A stretch of DNA of 64,000 nucleotides from Clostridium prolinivorans (GTDB lineage Bacteria; Bacillota; Clostridia; Clostridiales; Clostridiaceae): positions 62,528 to 126,527 of the forward strand of contig NZ_RJWG01000004.1 in NCBI RefSeq assembly GCF_004011155.1, written 5' to 3'. Under the pieces are notes generated by a model. It was not told the DNA's origin. It searched no databases and worked only from the letters and a program-made list of their open reading frames with translations. The translations under genes and the position numbers were made by a program. Shown here one piece after another: positions 25,120-34,605 of this stretch; within the stretch, counting starts at the first letter, position 1; each line of letters opens with the position of its first letter.

Positions 25120-28100
25120 CTACCTAAAATAATTAACTCCTGCTTCAAATATTTTTTGGTCTTTTTCGCCTTCTATATTTTTTGCTACACCTAATCCAAT
25201 TCTTTCACTGTGAGCCATTTTGCCTAAAATTCTTCCATCTGGGCTTGTAATTGCTTCAACAGCATAAAATGAACCATTAGGATTGTATCTTATGTCATAA
25301 GTAGCATTACCTTCAAAATCTACATATTGGCAAGCTACTTGACCATTTGAAATAAGTTTTTTCATTTCTTCTTCACTACATACAAATCTTCCTTCTCCAT
25401 GAGATACAGGTACAGTATATATATCTCCTAATGAAGCATTATTAAACCAAGGAGAAAGTTTAGATACAACTTTTGTCCTTACCATACAGGATACATGTCT
25501 TCCTATTCTGTTATAAGTTAGCGTAGGAGAAGTTTCTTCTAAGTCTCTTATTTCTCCATAAGGAACCAGTCCTAATTTTATAAGTGCTTGAAAGCCATTG
25601 CATATTCCAAGCATAAGACCATCTCTATTATTTAAAAGATCCATAATTGCTTCTTTTATTTTTTCATTTCTAAATACAGCAGCTATAAATTTTCCTGAGC
25701 CTTCTGGTTCATCTCCTGCACTAAATCCTCCTGGAATCATAACTATTTGAGAATTTTTTATATTTTTTACCATTTCTTCTATGGAATCTTCAATAGCACT
25801 TTTATTTAAATTTTTAAATACTAAAGTGTTTACCTGCCCTCCAGCTTTTTCAAAAGCTCTTTGAGAATCATATTCGCAATTTGTGCCTGGAAATATAGGT
25901 ATGAAAATTCTAGGTTTTGCAATATGAACTGAAGGTGTTTTTGTACATTTCCCTTCAAATTTTATATTTACAATATTTTCTTTAATTTCTTCTGTTTTTG
26001 TAGGAAATACTCCTTCTAAAGGCTTTTCATATCTTGAGTAAGCTTCTTCTAATGAAATATTTACATCATTTATTTCTATATATTGATTTTCTGTAGTATA
26101 TCCTAAAATTTCATATTCAATTTCATTTAGTAATTCTTCTAAATTTTCACTATCTTTCATTTCTATAATCACTGAACCATAATCAGATTTAAATAAATCT
26201 TCATTGTTAAATTTTTTAATAAATTTCATACCTATTTTGTTGCCAAAACACATTTTGCTTATTGCTTCTCCTATTCCACCTAATTTAATAGATGAAGCTG
26301 CAAGTATTTTACCTTTTTTTACAAGTTCATTTATTTTGCTAAAATTTTTCTTTAATTTATTAAAATCAGGAATTTCTCTTTCATCTTTAGCTGCTTTTAT
26401 TAAAACTACCTTACTTCCTGCTTTTTTAAACTCAACAGATATAATATCATCTATATTAGTAGTAGTAACAGCAAAAGCTACAACTGTAGGAGGCACGCTT
26501 AATTCTTTAAAGCTTCCAGACATACTGTCTTTACCTCCAATAGCTGGTATTTCTAACTCTTTTTGAACTTTAAGTGCACCTAAAAGAGCTGCAAATGGTT
26601 TACCCCATTTTTCTTTATCGTTTCCTAATTTTTCAAAATATTCTTGAAGAGATAATCTTATATTTTTATAATCTCCTCCCATAGCTACAACTTTTGTAAC
26701 TGCTTCAACTACAGAATATATTGCCCCATGGAATGGACTCCATTTACCTATCTTAGGATTATATCCAAAAGTCATTATTGAAGCTGTTTTTGTATCTCCA
26801 TTAAGAACTGGTATTTTAGCTGCCATACCTTCCTCTAAAGATGCTTGATATTTCCCTCCAAAAGGCATTAAAACAGTTCCTGCTCCGATTGTACTATCAA
26901 ATCGTTCAACCAATCCTTTTTGAGAGCATACATTTAATTGTTCTAAATTACAAAGCCAAGCTTCTTTTAAATCATTAGTTTTAAATTCAGGCATATTTTT
27001 AAAATAATTATCTTCTAGTGAAGGAGCATTAACTTTTACACTGGCAAACTGCTTTACTCCATTGGTATCTAAAAATTCTCTGCTTAAATCAACTATTACC
27101 TTTTCTCTCCATGTCATCTTAAGTCTTTTCTCTTCTGTAACTTCAGCAACCACAGAAGCTTCTAAGTTTTCTTCCTTTGCAAAATTTATAAAATCTTTGA
27201 TATTTTCTTTTGCAATAACTACTGCCATACGTTCTTGAGATTCTGATATAGCAAGTTCTGTTCCGTCTAATCCTTCATATTTTTTTGGAACTAAATCTAA
27301 ATTTATATTAAGACCTGAAGCAAGCTCTCCTATGGCTACAGAAACTCCTCCAGCTCCAAAATCATTACATCTTTTTATAATTGTGCTTACTTTAGGATTT
27401 CTAAATAATCTTTGAATTTTTCTTTCTGTAACAGGATTTCCCTTTTGTACTTCTGCGCCACAATTTAATATAGAAGTTTCATCATGTTCTTTAGAAGAAC
27501 CAGTAGCACCACCACATCCATCTCTTCCTGTTCTTCCTCCTACAAGTATAACTACATCTCCAGGCTTTGGAGTTTCTCGAACAACATTAGAAGCTGGAGC
27601 AGCTCCGATTACTGCACCTAATTCCATTCTTTTAGCTATAAATCCTTCATCGTAAATTTCAGCTACCTGACCAGTTGCTAATCCTATTTGATTCCCATAA
27701 GAGCTATAACCTTGAGCCGCTCCTAAAGTTATTTTCCTTTGAGGAAGTTTTCCTTTTAGAGTATCCTTTATGCTAGTTCTTGGATCTCCACTACCCGTAA
27801 CACGCATAGCTTGATATACATAGCTTCTTCCTGATAGTGGATCTCTTATAGCTCCTCCAAGACAAGTAGCTGCACCACCAAAAGGTTCTATCTCTGTAGG
27901 ATGATTATGTGTTTCATTTTTAAACATTAAAAGCCATTTTTCAATTTTACCATTTACATCTACATCAATTTTTATACTGCATGCATTTATTTCTTCAGAT
28001 GCGTCTAAATCTTCTAAAAGTCCTCTTTTTTTAAGTTCTTTCATACCAATTGTTGCAATATCCATAAGACATATATCTTTTTCCTTATCCTCATAAACAT

Positions 28101-28884
28101 AATTTCTACTATTTAAATAATCTTTATAAGCTTCTTCAATTGGCTCTGAAAATTCACTCTTTTCTATATCTACTTTTTCTATATTTGTCATAAAAGTAGT
28201 ATGCCTACAGTGATCTGACCAATAAGTATCTATAACTTTTATTTCTGTTATTGTAGGATTCCTTTTTTCTATATTTTTGAAATAATCTCTGCAAAATTTT
28301 AAATCTTCTAAAGTCATAGCTAAATTGTTTTTATTTAAAAAATTTATTAATCCTTCTTCACTGTAATCAATAAAATTTTCTACATATTCTATATCTTGGG
28401 GATGATTCATTTCTTTTAAAAGTGTTTTAGGCTTTTCAAGGCATGCTTCTCTAGAATCCACAGTATTTATGCAATAATTTTTTATTTTATTAAAATCATC
28501 ATCATTGATTTTTCCTTGAACTACTATTACCTTTGCATAATTTACAATTACATCATCATTTTCAGTTAAGATGTGTATACATTGGCAGGCAGAATCAGCC
28601 CTTTGGTCATATTGCCCGGGCAAATATTCAACAGCAAAAACATAACTATCTTCAAAAACAGGCAGATTTTCTTCATAGATTTTATCTACAGTTTTTTCAG
28701 AAAATATTAAATCTCTTACTTTGTCATAATCTTCTTCTTTTATTCCAGTAAAATCATACCTGTTTATAATTTTTATATTATCAATATTTTCTATACCTAA
28801 ATTATACTTCAAATCATAAAACAAGCCTTTAGATTCTACATTAAAGTCAGGTTTTTTTTCTACGAACAATCTTTTTATATTCAT
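25120..28884 (-). CDS. purL: Phosphoribosylformylglycinamidine synthase, single-chain (PurL)
   Basis: A large one-chain FGAM synthase of 1254 aa, combining what PurS, PurL and PurQ do separately in Bacillus. The N-terminal region is followed by TYWSDHCRHTTF near residue 225. The ATP/AIRS-like core holds FKNETHNHPTEIEPFGGAAT near residue 322. A class-I glutaminase domain begins near residue 1000 with IPIFPGTNCEYDSQRA, with the nucleophile in MLGICNGFQAL and the His in VSHGEGRF. It is the first gene after the guanine riboswitch, ahead of purE. The ATG has AAGGAGAAGG upstream. Confidence 0.96.
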   Translation of the reverse strand: MNIKRLFVEKKPDFNVESKGLFYDLKYNLGIENIDNIKIINRYDFTGIKEEDYDKVRDLIFSEKTVDKIYEENLPVFEDSYVFAVEYLPGQYDQRADSACQCIHILTENDDVIVNYAKVIVVQGKINDDDFNKIKNYCINTVDSREACLEKPKTLLKEMNHPQDIEYVENFIDYSEEGLINFLNKNNLAMTLEDLKFCRDYFKNIEKRNPTITEIKVIDTYWSDHCRHTTFMTNIEKVDIEKSEFSEPIEEAYKDYLNSRNYVYEDKEKDICLMDIATIGMKELKKRGLLEDLDASEEINACSIKIDVDVNGKIEKWLLMFKNETHNHPTEIEPFGGAATCLGGAIRDPLSGRSYVYQAMRVTGSGDPRTSIKDTLKGKLPQRKITLGAAQGYSSYGNQIGLATGQVAEIYDEGFIAKRMELGAVIGAAPASNVVRETPKPGDVVILVGGRTGRDGCGGATGSSKEHDETSILNCGAEVQKGNPVTERKIQRLFRNPKVSTIIKRCNDFGAGGVSVAIGELASGLNINLDLVPKKYEGLDGTELAISESQERMAVVIAKENIKDFINFAKEENLEASVVAEVTEEKRLKMTWREKVIVDLSREFLDTNGVKQFASVKVNAPSLEDNYFKNMPEFKTNDLKEAWLCNLEQLNVCSQKGLVERFDSTIGAGTVLMPFGGKYQASLEEGMAAKIPVLNGDTKTASIMTFGYNPKIGKWSPFHGAIYSVVEAVTKVVAMGGDYKNIRLSLQEYFEKLGNDKEKWGKPFAALLGALKVQKELEIPAIGGKDSMSGSFKELSVPPTVVAFAVTTTNIDDIISVEFKKAGSKVVLIKAAKDEREIPDFNKLKKNFSKINELVKKGKILAASSIKLGGIGEAISKMCFGNKIGMKFIKKFNNEDLFKSDYGSVIIEMKDSENLEELLNEIEYEILGYTTENQYIEINDVNISLEEAYSRYEKPLEGVFPTKTEEIKENIVNIKFEGKCTKTPSVHIAKPRIFIPIFPGTNCEYDSQRAFEKAGGQVNTLVFKNLNKSAIEDSIEEMVKNIKNSQIVMIPGGFSAGDEPEGSGKFIAAVFRNEKIKEAIMDLLNNRDGLMLGICNGFQALIKLGLVPYGEIRDLEETSPTLTYNRIGRHVSCMVRTKVVSKLSPWFNNASLGDIYTVPVSHGEGRFVCSEEEMKKLISNGQVACQYVDFEGNATYDIRYNPNGSFYAVEAITSPDGRILGKMAHSERIGLGVAKNIEGEKDQKIFEAGVNYFR

Positions 28885-28924
28885 TTTCCTTCTCCTTTAA
28901 TATAAAATTTTTAAAAATCATATA

Positions 28925-28969
28925 TAAAAAATTCCACCAAAAGCCTTAGGTAAGCTTTTGGTGGAATTT
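28925..28969 (-). terminator. Riboswitch-controlled terminator before purL
   Basis: On the minus strand 16-bp arms (28954-28969 and 28929-28944) with a 9-nt loop are followed by a U-run. It is the expression platform of the adjacent guanine riboswitch: when ligand is bound the terminator can form and purL is not transcribed. Confidence 0.88.
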
Positions 28970-28994
28970 GAGGGATGACAAAAACACCATTGCT

Positions 28995-29066
28995 CACCCA
29001 TAGACAGAAAATTTACGGTTTCCTCGTAGAGACTCCCGAACCATATTATCGGGATTATATGGATGA
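28995..29066 (-). promoter_or_regulatory. Guanine/hypoxanthine riboswitch (purine class)
   Basis: The minus strand reads the purine aptamer: P1 CATCCATATAATC, the GATAATATGG and CGGGAGTCTCTAC blocks, CCGTAAA, and the 3' strand CTATGGGTG closing P1. The J3/1 position that sets specificity reads C (in GTCTATGGG), as in the guanine-binding xpt aptamer; adenine switches have U there. It lies upstream of a strong terminator and the purine operon, so guanine or hypoxanthine should repress transcription. Confidence 0.95.
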
Positions 29067-29092
29067 TACTTATTCGGTTTAATTATATATTT

Positions 29093-29121
29093 ATATTATC
29101 ACTATTAATTTAAAATATCAA
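29093..29121 (-). promoter_or_regulatory. Sigma-A promoter of the purine operon
   Basis: On the minus strand TTGATA (29121-29116), a 17-nt spacer and TAATAT (29098-29093), placing the start about 20 nt before the aptamer P1. Confidence 0.7.
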
Positions 29122-29187
29122 CATATTTTAAAAAATAATATTATATTGTTCGTGTTAATACAAATATTTATTTTATTTATTGTTTTA

Positions 29188-31335
29188 TTATTCGTATTTA
29201 ACTTTAAGGGCTCTAATAGAATTTAGTACAGCTATCAATGCTACCCCTACATCTGCAAATACAGCTTCCCACATTGTTGCCATACCAAAGGCACCTAATA
29301 TTAGTATTATTATTTTAACTGCTAAAGCAAAAATTATATTTTCCATAACAATTTTTCTTGTATTTTTAGCAATTTTTATTGCTTTAGCAATTTTAGAAGG
29401 TTCATCTGTCATTATAACTACATCGGCAGCTTCTATTGCCGCATCAGATCCAATTCCTCCCATAGCTATACCTATATCAGCTCTTGCAAGAACTGGAGCA
29501 TCATTAATACCATCACCTGCAAAAATTAATTTCCCTTTTGAAGATTGCTTATTTTGAAGTTCTTCAAATTTATTAACTTTTTCATGTGGAAGAAGTTCTC
29601 CATAAAATTCATCTATTTTAAGTATTTGAGCTACCTTTTGAGCTGTATTTTTATTATCTCCTGTAAGCATTACTATATTTTTTATTCCAAGATTTTTTAA
29701 AGAATTTATAGCTTTAAAGGAGTCTTCTTTTATTTCATCAGAAATTACAATATATCCCGCATATTTATAATCAATAGCTATATAAACTACAGTTCCCATA
29801 TCATCTGTTTTTGTATATTTAATGTTTTCCATATCCATAAGTTTATTATTACCAATTAATATTTTTTTATCATTTATTTTAGCTTTAATACCACAACCAG
29901 CTATTTCACTATAATCAGTTACTGCACTTTTATCTATATTATTACCATAGGCATTCACTATTGATAAAGCTATAGGATGATTTGAAAAACTTTCTGCAAA
30001 AGCTGCATATTTTAATAACTCTTCTTTAGTTATCCATTCCTCAGAATTTACTTTAGTAACTTTAAAAACTCCTTTTGTTAATGTTCCTGTTTTGTCAAAT
30101 ACTACGGTTTCAACATTGTTAAGAGCCTCTAAATAATTGCCACCTTTAACTAAAATTCCATTTTTAGAAGCCCCGCCTATTCCTCCAAAGAAACTTAAAG
30201 GAATAGATATAACTAATGCACAAGGGCAAGAAACTACTAAAAATACAAGAGCTCTATAAATCCATTTAGATATATCTGCTCCTTCTATAAATAAAGGAGG
30301 TATAAAAGCTAATGAAATTGCTGAAAAAACTACTATTGGAGTATAATATCTTGCAAATTTTGTAATAAAATTTTCTGCTTTAGCTTTTTTATTATTTGCA
30401 TTTTGAACTAAATCTAATATTTTAGAAACAGTAGAATCTTGAAATTCTTTAGAAACTTCAATAGTTAAAATACCATTTTTATTTATAAAACCTCCAAGTA
30501 CATTATCTCCTGCCTTTACCTCTCTAGGCACAGACTCACCAGTAAGAGCAGAAGTATCAACCATAGATTGTCCATCAATAATTTTACCATCTAGAGGTAT
30601 CTTTTCTCCTGGTTTTACTACTATTAAATCTAAAACTTTGACTTCATTTGGATAAACTTTTTTTATTTCATTTCCAAATTTTAAGTTTGCATAATCCGGC
30701 CTTATATCCATAAGATCTGAAATTGATTTTCTTGAACGATTAACTGCCATATCCTGAAAAAGCTCTCCAATTTGATAAAAAAGCATAACTGCAACAGCTT
30801 CAGGATATTCCCCTATAGCAAAAGCTCCAATTGTTGCTATGCTCATTAAAAAATTTTCATCAAATATTTGTCCTTTTATTATATTTTTTAGTGCACTAAT
30901 AAGCACATCTTTACCTATTATTATATAAGCTAAAATAAATAGACTTAATTTTATAGGTAATGAAGACTTAAATGTAATACCCAAAAGATACAAAATTGTT
31001 CCTATAATAAGTTTTATAATTTCGTTTTTATTGTCTTCTTTAAAATGACTATGCGAATGTGTTTCATGATTGTGATTATGAAAATGTTCATTTTGAAGAT
31101 TTTTCTCTTTAAGTACGACATTAGCTTCTATACTTTTTATAATATCTTTTATTTTTATTATTAAAGACTCTATATTGCTTTCTTTTTTAATTTCCATGCT
31201 TAAAGTCTTAGTTACAAAATTAATAGAAACATTTGAAACTTCATCTAATTCATTTATTTTCTTTTCCATTTTAGCAGCACAATTTGCACAGCCTAATCCT
31301 TCTAATATAAATTCTTTTTTTATAAAATTACTCAT
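29188..31335 (-). CDS. cadA: Zn/Cd/Pb-exporting P1B-type ATPase
   Basis: A 715-aa heavy-metal efflux ATPase. An N-terminal HMA domain carries GLGCANCAAKME near residue 15. A His-rich stretch (EHFHNHNHETHSHSHF) near residues 84-99 should bind metal. Other landmarks: ALTGESVPRE (actuator), the membrane metal site SCPCALVIS, the phosphorylated Asp in VFDKTGTLTKG, SNHPIALS, MLTGDNKNTA and GDGINDAPVLARADIG. The CPC motif with an HMA GCxxC and no Cu-type C-terminal signature supports divalent Zn/Cd/Pb. GGGAGG lies before the ATG. It is transcribed alone from an operator-covered promoter. Confidence 0.92.
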   Translation of the reverse strand: MSNFIKKEFILEGLGCANCAAKMEKKINELDEVSNVSINFVTKTLSMEIKKESNIESLIIKIKDIIKSIEANVVLKEKNLQNEHFHNHNHETHSHSHFKEDNKNEIIKLIIGTILYLLGITFKSSLPIKLSLFILAYIIIGKDVLISALKNIIKGQIFDENFLMSIATIGAFAIGEYPEAVAVMLFYQIGELFQDMAVNRSRKSISDLMDIRPDYANLKFGNEIKKVYPNEVKVLDLIVVKPGEKIPLDGKIIDGQSMVDTSALTGESVPREVKAGDNVLGGFINKNGILTIEVSKEFQDSTVSKILDLVQNANNKKAKAENFITKFARYYTPIVVFSAISLAFIPPLFIEGADISKWIYRALVFLVVSCPCALVISIPLSFFGGIGGASKNGILVKGGNYLEALNNVETVVFDKTGTLTKGVFKVTKVNSEEWITKEELLKYAAFAESFSNHPIALSIVNAYGNNIDKSAVTDYSEIAGCGIKAKINDKKILIGNNKLMDMENIKYTKTDDMGTVVYIAIDYKYAGYIVISDEIKEDSFKAINSLKNLGIKNIVMLTGDNKNTAQKVAQILKIDEFYGELLPHEKVNKFEELQNKQSSKGKLIFAGDGINDAPVLARADIGIAMGGIGSDAAIEAADVVIMTDEPSKIAKAIKIAKNTRKIVMENIIFALAVKIIILILGAFGMATMWEAVFADVGVALIAVLNSIRALKVKYE

Positions 31336-31353
31336 ATATATTTACCTCCCTGT

Positions 31354-31399
31354 GCATACAATAAATATATGAACAACTATTCATATATTTATTGTATGC
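31354..31399. promoter_or_regulatory. Palindromic ArsR/CadC-like operator of the metal ATPase
   Basis: Perfect 20-bp arms (31354-31373 and 31380-31399) around a 6-nt loop. The inner part, ATATATGAA-N6-TTCATATAT, resembles ArsR/SmtB/CadC operators. The outer arm contains the -10 box and the inner part covers the predicted start, so a bound repressor would block RNA polymerase. The palindrome ends 3 bp from the Shine-Dalgarno. Confidence 0.8.
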
Positions 31400-31419
31400 T
31401 TCCCCTATTAAATTGTCAA
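31391..31419 (-). promoter_or_regulatory. Sigma-A promoter of the metal ATPase
   Basis: On the minus strand a perfect TTGACA (31419-31414), a 17-nt spacer and TACAAT (31396-31391). The -10 box lies inside one arm of the operator palindrome. Confidence 0.85.
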
Positions 31420-31496
31420 CATAAAAATAGGATTTTAATTAAAAAATAATATTAAACTACTGTTTATAAAAACAGTTAAAAAAAATAACTTAATTA

Positions 31497-31541
31497 TAAA
31501 AAAAATAATCCAATAAAAAGCATTTTTGCTTTCTATTGGAT
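31497..31541 (-). terminator. Terminator of the pectin/hexuronate operon
   Basis: On the minus strand AATCCAATAGAAAGC pairs with GCTTTTTATTGGATT (6-nt loop), followed by ATTTTTTTTAT. It lies about 110 bp past the uxaA stop codon. Confidence 0.83.
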
Positions 31542-31648
31542 TTATTTAACTAAAATATAATTGTAATCAAGTATATAATTTCCTATAATTTATACAAGTC
31601 TTGTTACATTAAAAATACTCAACATAAAAATATATAATTTTACATTAC

Positions 31649-33139
31649 TTATAAAGTTACTCCCGTCTTAAATATAGCTAATTCTCTAAAATTATTTTTT
31701 TCATTATTAACTAATTGTCCACTTGCAACATTTATAATAAATTTTATAAATTTTTCTACTACACTTTCTATTGACTCATCTTCAATGATACTTCCTGCAT
31801 TAAAATCTATCCAATGTGGTTTTAAATTATATAATTGAGTATTAGTTGATATTTTAACTGTAGGTACAAAAGTACCAAATGGAGTTCCTCTTCCAGTTGT
31901 AAATAATACCATATGACAACCTGCTGCAGCTAGTGCTGAAGATGCTACCATATCATTCCCTGGTGCACTTAAAAGATTAAGTCCTTTCTTTTTTAATGTT
32001 TCTCCATAATTAAGTACATCAATAACTGGAGCTGTACCTGCCTTTTGTGTACATCCAAGAGATTTATCCTCAAGAGTTGTTATTCCCCCTGCTTTATTCC
32101 CAGGTGAAGGATTTTCATATACAGGTTGATTATATTCCATAAAATATTTTTTAAAATTATTTATAAGATCTACCACTTTATCAAATACTTCTTTATCTAT
32201 TGCTCTTTCCATTAACAAAGTTTCAGCTCCAAACATCTCAGGAACTTCTGTTAATACAGTAGTAGCTCCTTGAGCAATCATAAAATCTGAAAATTTGCCA
32301 AGTAAAGGGTTCGCAGTTATTCCTGAAAGTCCATCAGAACCACCGCATTTAAGTCCAATTTTCAATTCTGATAAAGGTATTTCCTCTCTTACATCTTGTT
32401 TCATATTTTCATAAAGAATATTCAATATTTTGCTACCTTCTTCTATTTCATCAGAAACTTCCTGACACACCATAAATTTTATTCTTTTTTCATTATAGTC
32501 ACCCAATGATTTTATAAAATCATTCATATTATTATTTTCACAACCTAAACCAAGTACAAGTACTCCACCTGCATTAGGGTGTTTAACTATATCTCCAAGA
32601 ATTGTTCTAGTATTTATATGGTCATCTCCAAGTTGAGAGCATCCATAATTATGTTTTATAACATTAATGCAAATATCTTCTGATAAATTTAAAGTAGTAG
32701 ATCTAAATCTATCTACTATTTTGTCTGCTATACCATTAACGCAACCAACTGTAGGTACAATCCAAATCTCATTTCTAATTCCAATTTTTCCATCTTCTCT
32801 TCTATACCCATTAAATGTTAATTTTCTATTTGAATATATGTTTTGTGATAAATTTTGTTTAAATTCATAATTCGCTATACCGCTAAGATTTGTAGAAACA
32901 TTATGCACATGAACATGTTCTCCAGATGTAATATCTTTAAGCGCATACCCTATTGGGAAACCATATTTGATTACATTACTTCCTTGATTAATATCGCATA
33001 CAGCAATTTTATGACCTCTTTTTATATTTTCTTTAAGTTTTATCTTTTTTGAATCAACTAATATGATTTCATCCTTAGTAAAGTCCCTGAGTGCTACAAC
33101 TACATTGTCATGTTCATTAATTTTTATAATATCTTTCAT
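31649..33139 (-). CDS. uxaA: Altronate dehydratase (UxaA)
   Basis: Converts D-altronate to 2-keto-3-deoxygluconate in galacturonate breakdown. The 496-aa protein has an N-terminal SAF domain (about residues 1-95, HVHNVSTNLSG) and the large UxaA/GarD domain. The latter shows GYRREDGKIGIRNEIWIVPT near residue 110, the Cys/His-rich KHNYGCSQLGDD, LKCGGSDGLSGITANP near residue 260, and GTAPVIDVLNYG near residue 365. Iron-dependent family. It is the last gene of the locus and follows uxaB by 15 bp. Confidence 0.95.
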   Translation of the reverse strand: MKDIIKINEHDNVVVALRDFTKDEIILVDSKKIKLKENIKRGHKIAVCDINQGSNVIKYGFPIGYALKDITSGEHVHVHNVSTNLSGIANYEFKQNLSQNIYSNRKLTFNGYRREDGKIGIRNEIWIVPTVGCVNGIADKIVDRFRSTTLNLSEDICINVIKHNYGCSQLGDDHINTRTILGDIVKHPNAGGVLVLGLGCENNNMNDFIKSLGDYNEKRIKFMVCQEVSDEIEEGSKILNILYENMKQDVREEIPLSELKIGLKCGGSDGLSGITANPLLGKFSDFMIAQGATTVLTEVPEMFGAETLLMERAIDKEVFDKVVDLINNFKKYFMEYNQPVYENPSPGNKAGGITTLEDKSLGCTQKAGTAPVIDVLNYGETLKKKGLNLLSAPGNDMVASSALAAAGCHMVLFTTGRGTPFGTFVPTVKISTNTQLYNLKPHWIDFNAGSIIEDESIESVVEKFIKFIINVASGQLVNNEKNNFRELAIFKTGVTL

Positions 33140-33154
33140 GTAATCCCCTCTTTT

Positions 33155-34603
33155 TTACAGAACTTTTTTAACAGCTTCTTGTATCCCTAATCTTTCAATG
33201 TCACTAAGATAATTTGTTACCGCATCAGTTAATCCTTTTACTTTATTTAAATCCATCTTCCAGTTTTTTTCATAACCAAGTACAGCAGCTACTACATTTC
33301 TTAATCCTTCTAAAGTTCCATTATAACTTCCCCATACATTTTTATATAAATTTAAAATATCTTCATTATCAACAATATCAATATCTTCTTCTCCTCTTTT
33401 CCCTTTATAAAACTCTATTAAAGCCGCTAATGAAAATACCATTTTTTTTGGTATCTCACCTTTCCTATTTATATACTCTATCAAAGAAGGCAAAACTCTT
33501 GTTTCAAATTTTGACATAGAATTTAGAGCTATGCTCATTAAATAATGATTTACAAACGGATTTTTAAATCTTTCAAGTACTGAAGATGCAAAATATTTTA
33601 ACTCCTCTTCAGGTAAATCAAGTGTAGGAATTATTTCATCATATATAATACCTTTTATAAATTCTCCAACAACTTCATGTTCTACTGCCTGCTTTACAGT
33701 ATCAAGACCATAAAGATATGCTACTGGAACTAAAGATGTATGTGCACCATTTAAAATTCTAACTTTTCTAGTTCTATACGGAGTAATATCATCAACAATT
33801 TTAACATTAAGTCCTGCTTTTTCAAAAGGAAGTTCATTTTTTATCCACTGCGGACCTTCGATTACCCATAAGTGAAACTGTTCTCCTACATCCACTAGAT
33901 TATCTTCATATCCTAATTCTTCTGTTATTTCTTTTATTGTATCTCGTGGATAACCTGTTACTATTCTATCTACAAGGCTACAACAAAAGGTGTTTGAATT
34001 GTTTATCCATGAAATAAAATTTTCTTCTAAATTCCATAGCTTAGCATACTTCAATATTACATCTTTTAGTTTTTCACCATTTCTATCTATTAGTTCACAT
34101 GGTATTATAATTAACCCTTTGTCCTTTTGTCCGCTAAAAGCCTTATATCTATGATATAAAAATGCTGTCAACTTCCCAGGAAAACTCTTTTGAGGCCTAT
34201 CCTCTAATTTATCTTCTTCTAAAAAAGTAATTCCAGCTTCTGTAGTATTTGATATTACAAATCTTAGTTCTGGATTTTCTGCTACTTTTAAATACTCATC
34301 ATATTGATTATATGGATTCAATCCTCTGCTAATGCTATTTATTATAGAATGTTCTCTAACTGCTTTGCCGTCTTTTATTCCTTGAAGATAAAGAGTATAA
34401 AGCCCATCTTGTTCATTTATTTTATCAACCAACCCAAATTCAATAGGTTGAACTACTACAACGCTACCATTAAAATTAGCTTCTTTATTAAGTTTATCAA
34501 TTTGCCAATCTACAAATGCTCTTAAAAAATTTCCTTCCCCAAATTGAATTACTTTCTCTGGATATCTTTTAAAATCTTTATAAAGTTCAGCAGATAATTT
34601 CAT
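33155..34603 (-). CDS. uxaB: Tagaturonate reductase (altronate oxidoreductase, UxaB)
   Basis: NADH-dependent reduction of D-tagaturonate to D-altronate. This 482-aa member of the mannitol-dehydrogenase family has the N-terminal [14 protein letters not shown] nucleotide-binding motif near residue 20 and the catalytic Lys-Asn-His pattern [14 protein letters not shown] near residue 275. [10 protein letters not shown] near residue 210 is also typical. It sits between GH28 and uxaA with 2 and 15 bp gaps, so translation is tightly coupled. Confidence 0.94.
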   Translation of the reverse strand: MKLSAELYKDFKRYPEKVIQFGEGNFLRAFVDWQIDKLNKEANFNGSVVVVQPIEFGLVDKINEQDGLYTLYLQGIKDGKAVREHSIINSISRGLNPYNQYDEYLKVAENPELRFVISNTTEAGITFLEEDKLEDRPQKSFPGKLTAFLYHRYKAFSGQKDKGLIIIPCELIDRNGEKLKDVILKYAKLWNLEENFISWINNSNTFCCSLVDRIVTGYPRDTIKEITEELGYEDNLVDVGEQFHLWVIEGPQWIKNELPFEKAGLNVKIVDDITPYRTRKVRILNGAHTSLVPVAYLYGLDTVKQAVEHEVVGEFIKGIIYDEIIPTLDLPEEELKYFASSVLERFKNPFVNHYLMSIALNSMSKFETRVLPSLIEYINRKGEIPKKMVFSLAALIEFYKGKRGEEDIDIVDNEDILNLYKNVWGSYNGTLEGLRNVVAAVLGYEKNWKMDLNKVKGLTDAVTNYLSDIERLGIQEAVKKVL

Positions 34604-34605
34604 TT

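Noticed and set aside
29071-29145. CCGAATAAG and CGAACAAT elements resembling Bacillus PurR boxes upstream of purL
   Set aside because: They are in the same orientation and about 60 bp apart, not the inverted pair of a PurBox, and a guanine riboswitch already explains control.
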